This document shows positions 1 to 5,728 of a DNA stretch of 5,728 nucleotides, piece by piece. The translations under genes were made by a program, and so were the position numbers. The DNA is from Alphaproteobacteria bacterium UBA6544 (GTDB lineage Bacteria > Pseudomonadota > Alphaproteobacteria > UBA8366): positions 1-5,728 of the forward strand of contig DJKK01000017.1 in NCBI GenBank assembly GCA_002434595.1, given 5' to 3'. A model generated the notes under the pieces. The model ran no database searches. It saw only the letters and a program-made list of their open reading frames with translations, and was not told the origin of the DNA. Every line of letters starts with the position of its first letter. Positions within the stretch are counted from its first letter, which is position 1.

Positions 1-6
1 GGGGAA

Positions 7-83
<77 letters not shown>

Positions 84-102
84 AAGCTATTCTACGGCGA
101 GC

Positions 103-131
103 CATTTACTTTACGACCGTACCGCTGTCAA
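103..131 (-). promoter_or_regulatory. Sigma70-like promoter of tRNA-Asp
   Basis: On the minus strand a perfect -35 hexamer TTGACA (131-126) is followed after 17 nt by a weak -10 TAAATG (108-103). Transcription would start near 96, about 13 nt before the mature tRNA 5' end at 83, which is a short leader typical of stable RNA genes. The -35 is perfect and the spacing ideal, but the -10 matches only partly. It implies tRNA-Asp is transcribed on its own and does not depend on read-through from tRNA-Val 1.2 kb upstream. Confidence 0.55.
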
Positions 132-1323
132 GCAAGGAGAAACGGCAATTGTGTCCCGCCAAAAAAGTTAAGAGCGATATAGTAACCCCGGCCCCGCCGA
201 TCGAATGTTACCCTCTTCTCGTCACCCTCAAATGATTGCCTATTGTGGCGTCTACCGGGGCCACGTGAGACAAAACCCTCAAAAGGGTGACGCACGTTCT
301 TTCCATTTATCATGGTCAAACACAACGGATCTTCTTTCTTGCCCTGACGCTGTTTATTCTCGATCGGAATGGCGGATTCCCAAGCCAATTCCTTCTTCTT
401 CTTTTGTTTCATCGATGACAGCTTTTGACATTGCGTAACTTTGTGCCAAACAAGTTTCATCCAACAAGTTGCATTGCCTAAGGATTCTTAAATTGCAGGG
501 TCGACACCATCTTCGGCAATGACATTTTGCGCCTTGGAGCGTCCGCCGCGATGAGTAAATCCGGCACTTCCATCTCTCCGAAGCTATTGCCGAAGGTGCG
601 AAAACCAACTTTTTGACAATTATTACCTCTTCTCACAATCCCGCTTGATCGACGAGATCTAAGAAACGCATGAAGAAACATTCGCGTTCAAATATCCCTC
701 GGCCACGCTGGCTACCGATATTCTCGGCTAATTAGCTCTTGCATGTCTCTCTTAAGCTTTCGGCAAGGCGCTCTTCGCGACCGCCGATCAATTTTTACAT
801 CGGAACAAGATTGATGATGAACGCTAACTCACCCTTGCCGCCCCATTCCTGAGCGATCAACGATACCCCTTCCATTGATTCGCGCTCAGTCTCTTTGATT
901 GCTTTAACTTCGGTTTTCAAATTCGCGAAAATAGCCGCGTGCGTCTCTTCCTTTTCTTTCTTCTCGCCTTGAGGAGACGAACTTAAACGGCCAAACATTA
1001 CGCGGTCGGCGAGATTATACGCCTGTGTTTACCATCAATCTTTGCCGCCACAGCGCTCGCCCAATGGCTACAAAATAGTTTTTCCCCTAGAGGTGTTTCT
1101 AACACTCAAAGCTGTCACACGCCTTACGTGCCTGCGGCAAGAATCAGCCCAAACTTTAAGACCAAAACACCAATCGAAATAGAGTATTTACTGACGAGCA
1201 AAACAGCTAAATGAGCCCTCTAGGTATAAATTCCAGACATTCGGCAGACAAAAAAACAGCAATCAATACTCAGACCGTGGACTGCATCCGCAGGGCGCAA
1301 AACAGGTCAAATTATTCAGAAAA
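132..1323. other. Long inter-tRNA region without an intact gene
   Basis: About 1.2 kb separates tRNA-Val from the promoter of tRNA-Asp. Several open frames of 60-110 codons exist on both strands. They overlap one another, lack convincing ribosome binding sites and show no domain I recognise; examples are minus 128-460, plus 205-438 and minus 795-998. Positions 439-827 on the plus strand hold a protein-like but interrupted stretch, described separately. Positions 987-1211 on the plus strand are open in one frame for about 75 codons without a clear start. Positions 1215-1323 look like plain A/T-richer spacer. I see no insertion sequence ends, tRNA fragment duplications or CRISPR-like repeats. 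By eye the base composition is less GC-rich than in the neighbouring genes. Confidence 0.6.
439..827 (+). pseudogene. Possible decayed gene, SIS-like sugar isomerase remnant
   Basis: No intact reading frame exists, but protein-like sequence can be threaded through frame changes. The segments are 439-499 (one frame), 500-579 (next frame: VDTIFGNDILRLGASAAMSK then SGTSIS), 580-645 (SEAIAEGAKTNFLTIITSSH then NPA) and 645-827. The last segment reads LIDEI, stop, ETHEETFAFKYPSATLATDI LG, stop, LALACLS, stop, AFGKALFATADQFLHRNKID DER, stop. Its TAA codons at 660, 729, 753 and 825 are all in one frame, as expected if point mutations broke one ORF. The S-x-S-G-T motif followed by E-A-I and GAKTxxLTIIT resembles the core of SIS-domain phosphosugar isomerases such as GlmS. 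The SSHNP piece could instead recall the SHNP of phosphohexomutases. Family assignment is inference and weak. It may also be chance, since threading across frames gives freedom to choose. Confidence 0.3.
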
Positions 1324-1401
1324 TGGTGGGCGATGAGAGACTCGAACTCCCGACCTTCCGGGTGTAAACCGGACGCTCTAAACCAACTGAGCTAATCGCC
1401 C
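1324..1401 (-). tRNA. tRNA-Val, anticodon TAC
   Basis: The minus strand folds into a complete 78-nt cloverleaf with an encoded CCA (1324-1326). The acceptor stem GGGCGAT/ATCGCCC is fully paired. The D arm is GCTC/GAGC, the anticodon arm is TCCGG/CCGGA around TTTACAC (anticodon TAC, Val), and the T arm is GGGAG/CTCTC around TTCGAGT. The discriminator is A73, as usual for valine tRNAs. The D loop carries one extra T. The gene lies downstream of hupB in the same orientation, an arrangement common in alphaproteobacteria. A promoter sits between the hupB hairpin and the tRNA. Confidence 0.97.
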
Positions 1402-1418
1402 GCCGTTCTTAAGGCTGG

Positions 1419-1447
1419 AGATAACGTTTTCCGACCGCGAAATGCAA
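1419..1447 (-). promoter_or_regulatory. Candidate promoter of tRNA-Val
   Basis: On the minus strand TTGCAT (1447-1442) is followed after exactly 17 nt by TTATCT (1424-1419). The start site would be near 1412, about 11 nt before the tRNA 5' end at 1401. The -35 overlaps the few bases following the hupB terminator hairpin, so the terminator and the next promoter are packed back to back. Hexamer matches are moderate; position and spacing are the main support. Confidence 0.45.
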
Positions 1448-1472
1448 CCGGCCATCCAATAAGGATGGCCGG
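1448..1472 (-). terminator. Likely hupB terminator hairpin
   Basis: A perfect 10-bp inverted repeat, CCGGCCATCC and GGATGGCCGG, encloses the loop AATAA and starts 25 nt after the hupB stop codon. On the minus strand it is followed by TTGCATTT, which is only a partial U tract, so termination may be incomplete or factor-assisted. The stem is GC-rich and the position right after hupB supports a transcript-end role. Confidence 0.65.
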
Positions 1473-1497
1473 CGCAAACTAGAAACTAGAATGACGC

Positions 1498-1770
1498 TTA
1501 GTTAACAGCGTCTTTCAAGCCTTTACCCGCTTTAAATTTCGGCTGATTCGATGCCTTAATTTGGATGGCTTCGCCAGTGCGCGGATTCCGCCCCATGGAC
1601 GCCGCACGCTTGGTGACGTTGAATGTTCCGAAACCGACGAGACGTACGTCGCCCCCAGACTTTAATTCGTCAGCAATGCAGTCAAACACTGAGTCGACAG
1701 CTTTCGTAGCATCTGCTTTTGAGAGCCCGGATTTGCCGACGACGGCAGTAACAAGTTCGTTTTTATTCAC
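1498..1770 (-). CDS. hupB: DNA-binding protein HU
   Basis: HU is a small histone-like protein that binds and bends DNA as a dimer and helps compact the nucleoid; it also affects replication, recombination and transcription. The 90-residue product has the whole family fold: an N-terminal helical pair (residues 1-38, starting VNKNELV), the turn and sheet GGDVRLVGFGTF (39-50), the DNA-binding arm with RNPRTGE (61-67, intercalating Pro63), and a C-terminal lysine-rich helix KFKAGKGLKD. The start is the GTG at 1770, because conserved HU homology begins there and AGGGGGGA lies 8 nt upstream (1786-1779). The same frame stays open upstream to a TTG at 1833, but those 21 residues do not resemble HU and include the ribosome binding site. 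Cys31 is present in the second helix. The gene lies between lon and tRNA-Val with its own promoters and hairpin. The symbol hupB follows the alphaproteobacterial convention for the lon-linked gene. Confidence 0.96.
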   Translation of the reverse strand: MNKNELVTAVVGKSGLSKADATKAVDSVFDCIADELKSGGDVRLVGFGTFNVTKRAASMGRNPRTGEAIQIKASNQPKFKAGKGLKDAVN

Positions 1771-1778
1771 TGTGGGAA

Positions 1779-1786
1779 TCCCCCCT
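1779..1786 (-). promoter_or_regulatory. Ribosome binding site of hupB
   Basis: AGGGGGGA on the minus strand ends 8 nt before the GTG at 1770. It is the strongest purine-rich site in the window and decides for the GTG start over the longer open frame that begins at 1833. Confidence 0.7.
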
Positions 1787-1804
1787 ACAGAATTCGGGAA
1801 AGAG

Positions 1805-1833
1805 GTTATACTGGACGGAATTTTTTTATCCAA
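1805..1833 (-). promoter_or_regulatory. Candidate proximal hupB promoter (P2)
   Basis: On the minus strand TTGGAT (1833-1828) is separated by 17 nt, including a run of seven A, from TATAAC (1810-1805). Transcription would begin near 1798, giving a leader of about 28 nt that still contains the ribosome binding site. The -10 is a five-of-six match; the -35 is weak. It is less certain than the upstream promoter. Confidence 0.4.
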
Positions 1834-1846
1834 AAACCGAGCAAAG

Positions 1847-1874
1847 TTTATAGGGATTTAGCGAAAGCCGTCAA
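1847..1874 (-). promoter_or_regulatory. Sigma70-like hupB promoter (P1)
   Basis: On the minus strand TTGACG (1874-1869) and TATAAA (1852-1847) are 16 nt apart, each a five-of-six match to the sigma70 consensus. The start would be near 1840, giving a leader of about 70 nt. It lies downstream of the lon hairpin, so hupB is probably transcribed separately from lon. Confidence 0.65.
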
Positions 1875-1920
1875 CCGAAGAACCGCAGAATTCCGCGCTT
1901 TTTTTTAGTAAAAGCGAATA

Positions 1921-1948
1921 TCTGCCATGCTGGGACCAGCATGGCAGA
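1921..1948 (-). terminator. Likely lon terminator hairpin
   Basis: A perfect 13-bp inverted repeat (TCTGCCATGCTGG and CCAGCATGGCAGA with only GA between the arms) begins 15 nt after the lon stop codon. On the minus strand it is followed by TATTCGCTTTT, an interrupted U tract. A second, weaker repeat, CGCTTTT and AAAAGCG, follows at about 1897-1917. The long perfect stem next to the stop, with new promoters beyond it, points to a transcript end or an RNA-protecting 3' structure. Confidence 0.7.
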
Positions 1949-1963
1949 AAAATCAGGCCAGAT

Positions 1964-4375
1964 TCAGTGCGTCGTGACCGCTTCGATGTCGCCTTCACCC
2001 TTATTTGAAGCCACCGAGTCGACAGCCTCGTCCGGGTTCCACTCAATCGGCGTCATCGGTTCGGCTAAGGCTTCATCAAGGACTTCATCCACCACGGAAA
2101 CCGGGATAATTTCGAGATTCCGTTTGATGTTATTCGGAATATCCGCGAGGTCCTTAACGTTGTCCTTCGGAATGAGTACTTTCTTGATACCGCCTCGCAG
2201 GGCAGCAAGAAGTTTTTCCTTCAATCCACCAATCGGCAACACGCGGCCGCGAAGTGTAACCTCGCCAGTCATGGCAACGTCCTTTCGGACGGGAATGCCA
2301 CTCAGGACGGAAACGATCGATGTTACCATCGCGACACCGGCAGACGGACCATCTTTAGGTGTTGCCCCTTCCGGTACGTGAACGTGAATGTCGATAGATT
2401 CGAAGGTCGTGGGCTTGATACCGAACTGCGGCGCGCGGCTCTTTACGTAGGTTTCAGCTGCCTGAACCGATTCCTGCATGACATCGCCCAGCTTGCCTGT
2501 CTTTTGGATTTTCCCCTTGCCTGGCGTCTTTGCGGATTCAATCGTCAGCAGTTCCCCGCCAACTTCCGTCCACGCCAGACCGGTCACCACACCGACGATA
2601 TTTTCCTCTTCAACCTCGCCAAAGCGGAATTTTCGAATACCGGCGTATTTATCAAGATTACGACTGGTGACCTTAATCTCGTTTACGTCCTCTTCCATCA
2701 AGATTTCCTTGATAGATTTGCGCGCAACGTTCGCAATTTCGCGCTCTAAATTCCGGACACCTGCCTCACGAGTGTAGAAGCGGATCAGGTCCCGCATTGC
2801 GCCATCCGAGATAGACCATTCGTGTTCTTTAAGGCCATTTTCCTTTAACTGTTTTGGCAGGAGATGGCGCTTCGCGATTTCAATTTTTTCGTCTTCCGTG
2901 TATCCAGGAATTCGAATGATTTCCATGCGATCCAAGAGTGGTGGCGGCATCCGCAATGTATTTGCAGTCGTCACAAACATAACATCGGACAAATCGTAAT
3001 CGACTTCGAGATAATGGTCGTTGAAGGTGTCGTTCTGTTCGGGATCAAGCACCTCAAGCAGTGCCGAAGTCGGATCACCACGCCAGTCCGCACCCAGCTT
3101 GTCGATCTCATCCAGCAGAAACAGCGGATTGGAAGTCTTCGCCTTCTTCATGCTCTGTATGACTTTACCCGGCATGGAACCAATATAGGTTCGCCGATGA
3201 CCACGTACTTCAGCCTCGTCACGCACCCCGCCGAGTGACATTCGCACAAAATTCCGTCCCGTCGCCCGCGCAATCGACTTGCCCAGGGAAGTCTTGCCCA
3301 CGCCTGGAGGGCCTACAAGGCAAAGAATCGGACCCTTTACCTTCCGCATGCGCTGCTGCACCGCGAGATACTCGAGTATCCGTTCCTTAACCTTGTCCAG
3401 ACCGTAGTGATCCTTGTCCAAAACCGATTGCGCCGCATGCAGGTCCTTGCGGACACGGCTGCGCTTCTTCCATGGGATCGAAAGAAGCCAATCCAGATAA
3501 TTGCGAACGACCGTCGATTCTGCCGACTGCGGGCTCATCGCTTTGAGCTTCCTAAGCTCTACGAGAGCCTTCTCTCGCGCTTCCTTGGTTAGCTTTGTTT
3601 CTTTAATACGGTCTTCGATTTCAGCGACCTCATCGCGACCGTCCTCACTGTCTCCCAATTCCTTCTGGATCGCCTTGAGCTGTTCGTTCAGGTAGTACTC
3701 GCGCTGCGTTTTCTCCATTTGCCGCTTGACCCGGCTGCGGATGCGCTTTTCGACCTGCATCACACTGATTTCACCTTCCATGAAGGAATAAACGCGCTCC
3801 AGGCGGTCCATCACGCCTTCTGTCTCGAGCAAATCCTGCTTGTCGGAAATCTTGAGAGAAAGGTGTTGGGCCACCGTATCCGCGAGTTTCCCTGCGTCTT
3901 CAATCTGATTGACCGAGATAAAAACTTCCGATGGCACTTTCTTGTTGAGCTTGATGTACTGCTCAAACTCGCCAACGACCGCTCGCTTAAGAGCCTCGAC
4001 TTCGTCAACCGACTCATCAAGATCGTTGATTTCCTCCGCTTCGGCCTCAAAGAACGCTTCTTTGTCCGTGAACTGCACGATCTTCGCCCGCCGACTGCCT
4101 TCAACTAGTACTTTGACGGTGCCATCAGGCAGCTTCAGCAACTGCAGTACGGTGGCGATTGTCCCCATACGGTAAATGTCTTCCGTTCCGGGATCATCCT
4201 GCGCGGCATTCTTCTGGGCGACGAGTAAAATCTGTTTGTCATCGTTCATGACGTCTTCGAGAGCGCGTACCGACTTGTCGCGGCCGACGAACAACGGGAC
4301 AATCATATGGGGGAAGACGACAATATCCCTCAAGGGAAGGACAGGAAAAACGAGATCGCGGGTGGGCTCAGACAT
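1964..4375 (-). CDS. lon: ATP-dependent protease Lon (La)
   Basis: Lon is a cytoplasmic hexameric AAA+ serine protease that degrades misfolded proteins and selected regulators. At 803 residues it is full length for bacterial Lon. The N-terminal substrate-binding domain begins PVLPLRDIVVFPHM (11-24), followed by a coiled-coil region (about 200-280). The AAA+ module has Walker A GPPGVGKT (355-362), Walker B LFLLDEID (418-425), sensor-1 Asn472, a probable arginine finger Arg483 and sensor-2 Arg541. The protease domain carries Ser678 in PKDGPSAG and Lys721 in GGLKEK, the Ser-Lys dyad. The ATG at 4375 is the only sensible start, because an in-frame TGA lies seven codons upstream. The upstream purine stretch (GAAGAGAA) is a weak ribosome binding site. 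The gene follows clpX after 123 bp and has its own candidate heat-shock promoter, so induction by misfolded protein is plausible. Confidence 0.98.
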   Translation of the reverse strand: MSEPTRDLVFPVLPLRDIVVFPHMIVPLFVGRDKSVRALEDVMNDDKQILLVAQKNAAQDDPGTEDIYRMGTIATVLQLLKLPDGTVKVLVEGSRRAKIVQFTDKEAFFEAEAEEINDLDESVDEVEALKRAVVGEFEQYIKLNKKVPSEVFISVNQIEDAGKLADTVAQHLSLKISDKQDLLETEGVMDRLERVYSFMEGEISVMQVEKRIRSRVKRQMEKTQREYYLNEQLKAIQKELGDSEDGRDEVAEIEDRIKETKLTKEAREKALVELRKLKAMSPQSAESTVVRNYLDWLLSIPWKKRSRVRKDLHAAQSVLDKDHYGLDKVKERILEYLAVQQRMRKVKGPILCLVGPPGVGKTSLGKSIARATGRNFVRMSLGGVRDEAEVRGHRRTYIGSMPGKVIQSMKKAKTSNPLFLLDEIDKLGADWRGDPTSALLEVLDPEQNDTFNDHYLEVDYDLSDVMFVTTANTLRMPPPLLDRMEIIRIPGYTEDEKIEIAKRHLLPKQLKENGLKEHEWSISDGAMRDLIRFYTREAGVRNLEREIANVARKSIKEILMEEDVNEIKVTSRNLDKYAGIRKFRFGEVEEENIVGVVTGLAWTEVGGELLTIESAKTPGKGKIQKTGKLGDVMQESVQAAETYVKSRAPQFGIKPTTFESIDIHVHVPEGATPKDGPSAGVAMVTSIVSVLSGIPVRKDVAMTGEVTLRGRVLPIGGLKEKLLAALRGGIKKVLIPKDNVKDLADIPNNIKRNLEIIPVSVVDEVLDEALAEPMTPIEWNPDEAVDSVASNKGEGDIEAVTTH

Positions 4376-4434
4376 AGGACACCATTCTCTTCGTCAAATA
4401 CTAGCGCTCCTCAGAGTAGCCAGGACCGCTCGCT

Positions 4435-4460
4435 TAAGTTGGGCCTCTAAGTTGGGCCTC
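4435..4460. repeat. 13-bp perfect tandem duplication upstream of lon
   Basis: The unit TAAGTTGGGCCTC occurs twice head to tail with no mismatch (4435-4447 and 4448-4460). It lies in the clpX-lon spacer. On the minus strand each copy carries CCCAACTTA, which overlaps the proposed -10 of a lon promoter. The exact identity suggests a recent slippage duplication or selection on the unit. Confidence 0.9.
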
Positions 4461-4478
4461 GGATCCATCACCTTCAAG
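4447..4478 (-). promoter_or_regulatory. Candidate sigma32 heat-shock promoter of lon
   Basis: On the minus strand CTTGAAG starts at 4478 and CCCAACTTAG occupies 4456-4447, with 18 nt between CTTG and CCC. Alphaproteobacterial RpoH promoters are described as CTTG, 17-18 nt, then CYTATNTNNG; the -35 fits fully and the -10 fits at five of seven defined bases. The start would be near 4440, leaving a leader of about 65 nt before the lon ATG. lon is a known sigma32 target in several proteobacteria, which supports the call. The match in the -10 is imperfect, so this stays a candidate. Confidence 0.5.
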
Positions 4479-4498
4479 GGGCGTCAACAAGACCTACC

Positions 4499-5728
4499 TC
4501 ACGCACTCGATTCGAGGTCCTCGCGGCGGTCCGTATAAATGTAGAGAGGCTCGGCCCTCCCCTCGACCACTTCGCGGTTAATCGCGATTTCTTCAGCACT
4601 TTCGAGCCCCGGTAACTCGTACATCGGATCGAGCAGGATACCCTCCATGATAGATCGCAATCCGCGTGCACCGGTCTTCCGCGCGATCGCCTTTTGTGCG
4701 ATGGCACGCAACGCATCCTCCGTGAACTCGAGCTGTACGTCTTCCATATCGAACAGGCGCTGATACTGTTTGATAAGAGCGTTGCGCGGCTTGGTAAGAA
4801 TTTCTACAAGAGCATCCTCGTCGAGATCCGTCAACGTCGCTAGGACCGGGAGACGGCCGACGAATTCCGGGATGAGGCCGAACTTCAGGAGATCTTCGGG
4901 CTCGACATCGATCAGAATGTCGCCAATTTGCTGATCATCCGGCCCGCGCACATCGGCGCCAAATCCGATCGAAGATCCTTTGAAGCGCTGGGAGATGATC
5001 TTTTCAAGCCCAGAGAAAGCACCGCCGCAGATAAAAAGGATGTTCGTCGTGTCGATTTGCAGGAATTCTTGCTGCGGATGCTTTCGGCCGCCTTGAGGGG
5101 GCACACTTGCAACGGTGCCTTCCATGATCTTTAGCAACGCCTGCTGCACACCTTCACCTGATACGTCGCGTGTGATCGAAGGGTTGTCGGATTTGCGGCT
5201 AATCTTGTCCACTTCATCGATGTAGACGATCCCACGTTGCGCCCGCTCGACATTGTAGTCAGCTGATTGCAACAGCTTAAGAATGATATTCTCGACGTCT
5301 TCACCGACATAACCGGCTTCCGTGAGCGTCGTGGCGTCCGCCATCGTGAACGGCACATCAAGAATGCGCGCCAAGGTCTGAGCGAGCAGTGTCTTTCCGC
5401 AACCGGTCGGACCAATCAAAAGGATGTTCGACTTCGCCAGCTCAACATCACCATTTTTGGCGCCATGGTTCAGACGTTTGTAGTGATTATGCACGGCAAC
5501 TGAGAGTACACGTTTCGCATGCGATTGCCCGATCACATAATCATCGAGAACATGGCGAATCTCCTTTGGCGTTGGAACGCCGCCGTCGCTCGACTTCGAA
5601 ACTGTCGCTTTGTGATCCTCCTTGATGATATCCATGCATAATTCAACGCACTCATCACAGATGAACACGGTTGGTCCGGCGATCAACTTGCGAACCTCAT
5701 GCTGGCTCTTACCGCAGAACGAGCAGTA
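4499..5728 (-). CDS. clpX: ClpX, ATP-binding subunit of ClpXP (5' end cut)
   Basis: ClpX is a hexameric AAA+ unfoldase that recognises substrates, unfolds them and feeds them to the ClpP peptidase. The window cuts its first few residues (roughly ten by family length); 409 codons plus stop are visible and the frame stays open to the right edge. The visible part begins [14 protein letters not shown]. It contains the complete zinc-binding domain, with Cys2 and Cys5 then Cys24 and Cys27. The AAA+ core has Walker A GPTGCGKT (visible residues 106-113), pore loop 1 GYVG (139-142), Walker B VYIDEVD (168-174), the RKH pore loop (215-217), the ClpP-docking tripeptide IGF (254-256), an arginine finger in EFVGR (Arg292) and sensor 2 in TGARGLRSI (352-360). 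All residues needed for ATPase activity, pore function and ClpP binding are present. clpP is expected immediately upstream, outside the window. No terminator is visible before lon, so some read-through into lon is possible. Confidence 0.98.
   Translation of the reverse strand, partial: YCSFCGKSQHEVRKLIAGPTVFICDECVELCMDIIKEDHKATVSKSSDGGVPTPKEIRHVLDDYVIGQSHAKRVLSVAVHNHYKRLNHGAKNGDVELAKSNILLIGPTGCGKTLLAQTLARILDVPFTMADATTLTEAGYVGEDVENIILKLLQSADYNVERAQRGIVYIDEVDKISRKSDNPSITRDVSGEGVQQALLKIMEGTVASVPPQGGRKHPQQEFLQIDTTNILFICGGAFSGLEKIISQRFKGSSIGFGADVRGPDDQQIGDILIDVEPEDLLKFGLIPEFVGRLPVLATLTDLDEDALVEILTKPRNALIKQYQRLFDMEDVQLEFTEDALRAIAQKAIARKTGARGLRSIMEGILLDPMYELPGLESAEEIAINREVVEGRAEPLYIYTDRREDLESSA

Noticed and set aside
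221..288. Repeated ACCCTCAAA (about 223 and 275) and a short ACCCT/AGGGT hairpin
   Set aside because: The units are too short and too few for a CRISPR array or operator, and the stem of 5 bp is easily expected by chance.
205..438. Plus-strand open frame of 77 codons
   Set aside because: It shows no recognisable family and no ribosome binding site. It shares a frame with the start of the decayed thread at 439, but its residues do not look clearly coding, so I did not extend the pseudogene into it.
128..460. Minus-strand open frame of 110 codons near tRNA-Asp
   Set aside because: The product has no recognisable domain and no good ribosome binding site, covers the promoter end of tRNA-Asp, and overlaps another open frame on the opposite strand. 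It is most likely chance.
1268..1300. Small CTGC/GCAG inverted repeat downstream of tRNA-Val as a terminator
   Set aside because: The stem is only about four pairs and no U tract follows directly on the minus strand.
1941..4538. Numerous plus-strand open frames opposite lon
   Set aside because: They are antisense shadows of a highly conserved coding sequence, with Ser/Arg-rich low-information products and no start signals.
4474..5625. Open frames in other frames or antisense within clpX
   Set aside because: They overlap the conserved ClpX frame and have no independent signals.

Overview
The window reads as a chromosomal segment of an alphaproteobacterium. The evidence is the gene order clpX - lon - hupB - tRNA-Val - tRNA-Asp, all on the minus strand, an 803-residue bacterial-type Lon, and alphaproteobacterial-looking ClpX, HU and tRNA sequences. 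No species can be named from this. The three protein genes are intact and conserved, and their catalytic motifs are complete.

Layout in the direction of transcription (right to left): clpX runs in from the right edge and lacks only its first few residues. A 123-bp spacer follows, with a candidate heat-shock promoter for lon and a perfect 13-bp tandem duplication. Then come lon, a strong hairpin (likely lon terminator), two stacked sigma70-like promoters, hupB with a GTG start, another hairpin, a promoter and tRNA-Val(UAC). After about 1.24 kb with no intact gene comes tRNA-Asp(GUC) with its own sigma70-like promoter.

Functionally this is the protein quality-control and nucleoid block. ClpX is the unfoldase of the ClpXP protease (clpP is expected just outside the right edge). 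Lon is the second major AAA+ protease. HU is a nucleoid protein that is a Lon substrate in some bacteria. The promoters and terminators suggest clpX, lon, hupB and each tRNA can be expressed independently, with possible read-through from clpX into lon.

The least ordinary part is the gap between the two tRNAs (84-1323). It has no convincing intact ORF. On the plus strand, though, protein-like stretches can be threaded together across frame changes and several in-frame TAA stops (about 439-827), which looks like a decayed gene, perhaps of a sugar isomerase (SIS) type. Together with an odd mismatch in the neighbouring tRNA-Asp, this suggests a locally eroding region. I found no evidence of a new multi-gene system, CRISPR array, insertion sequence or prophage here.
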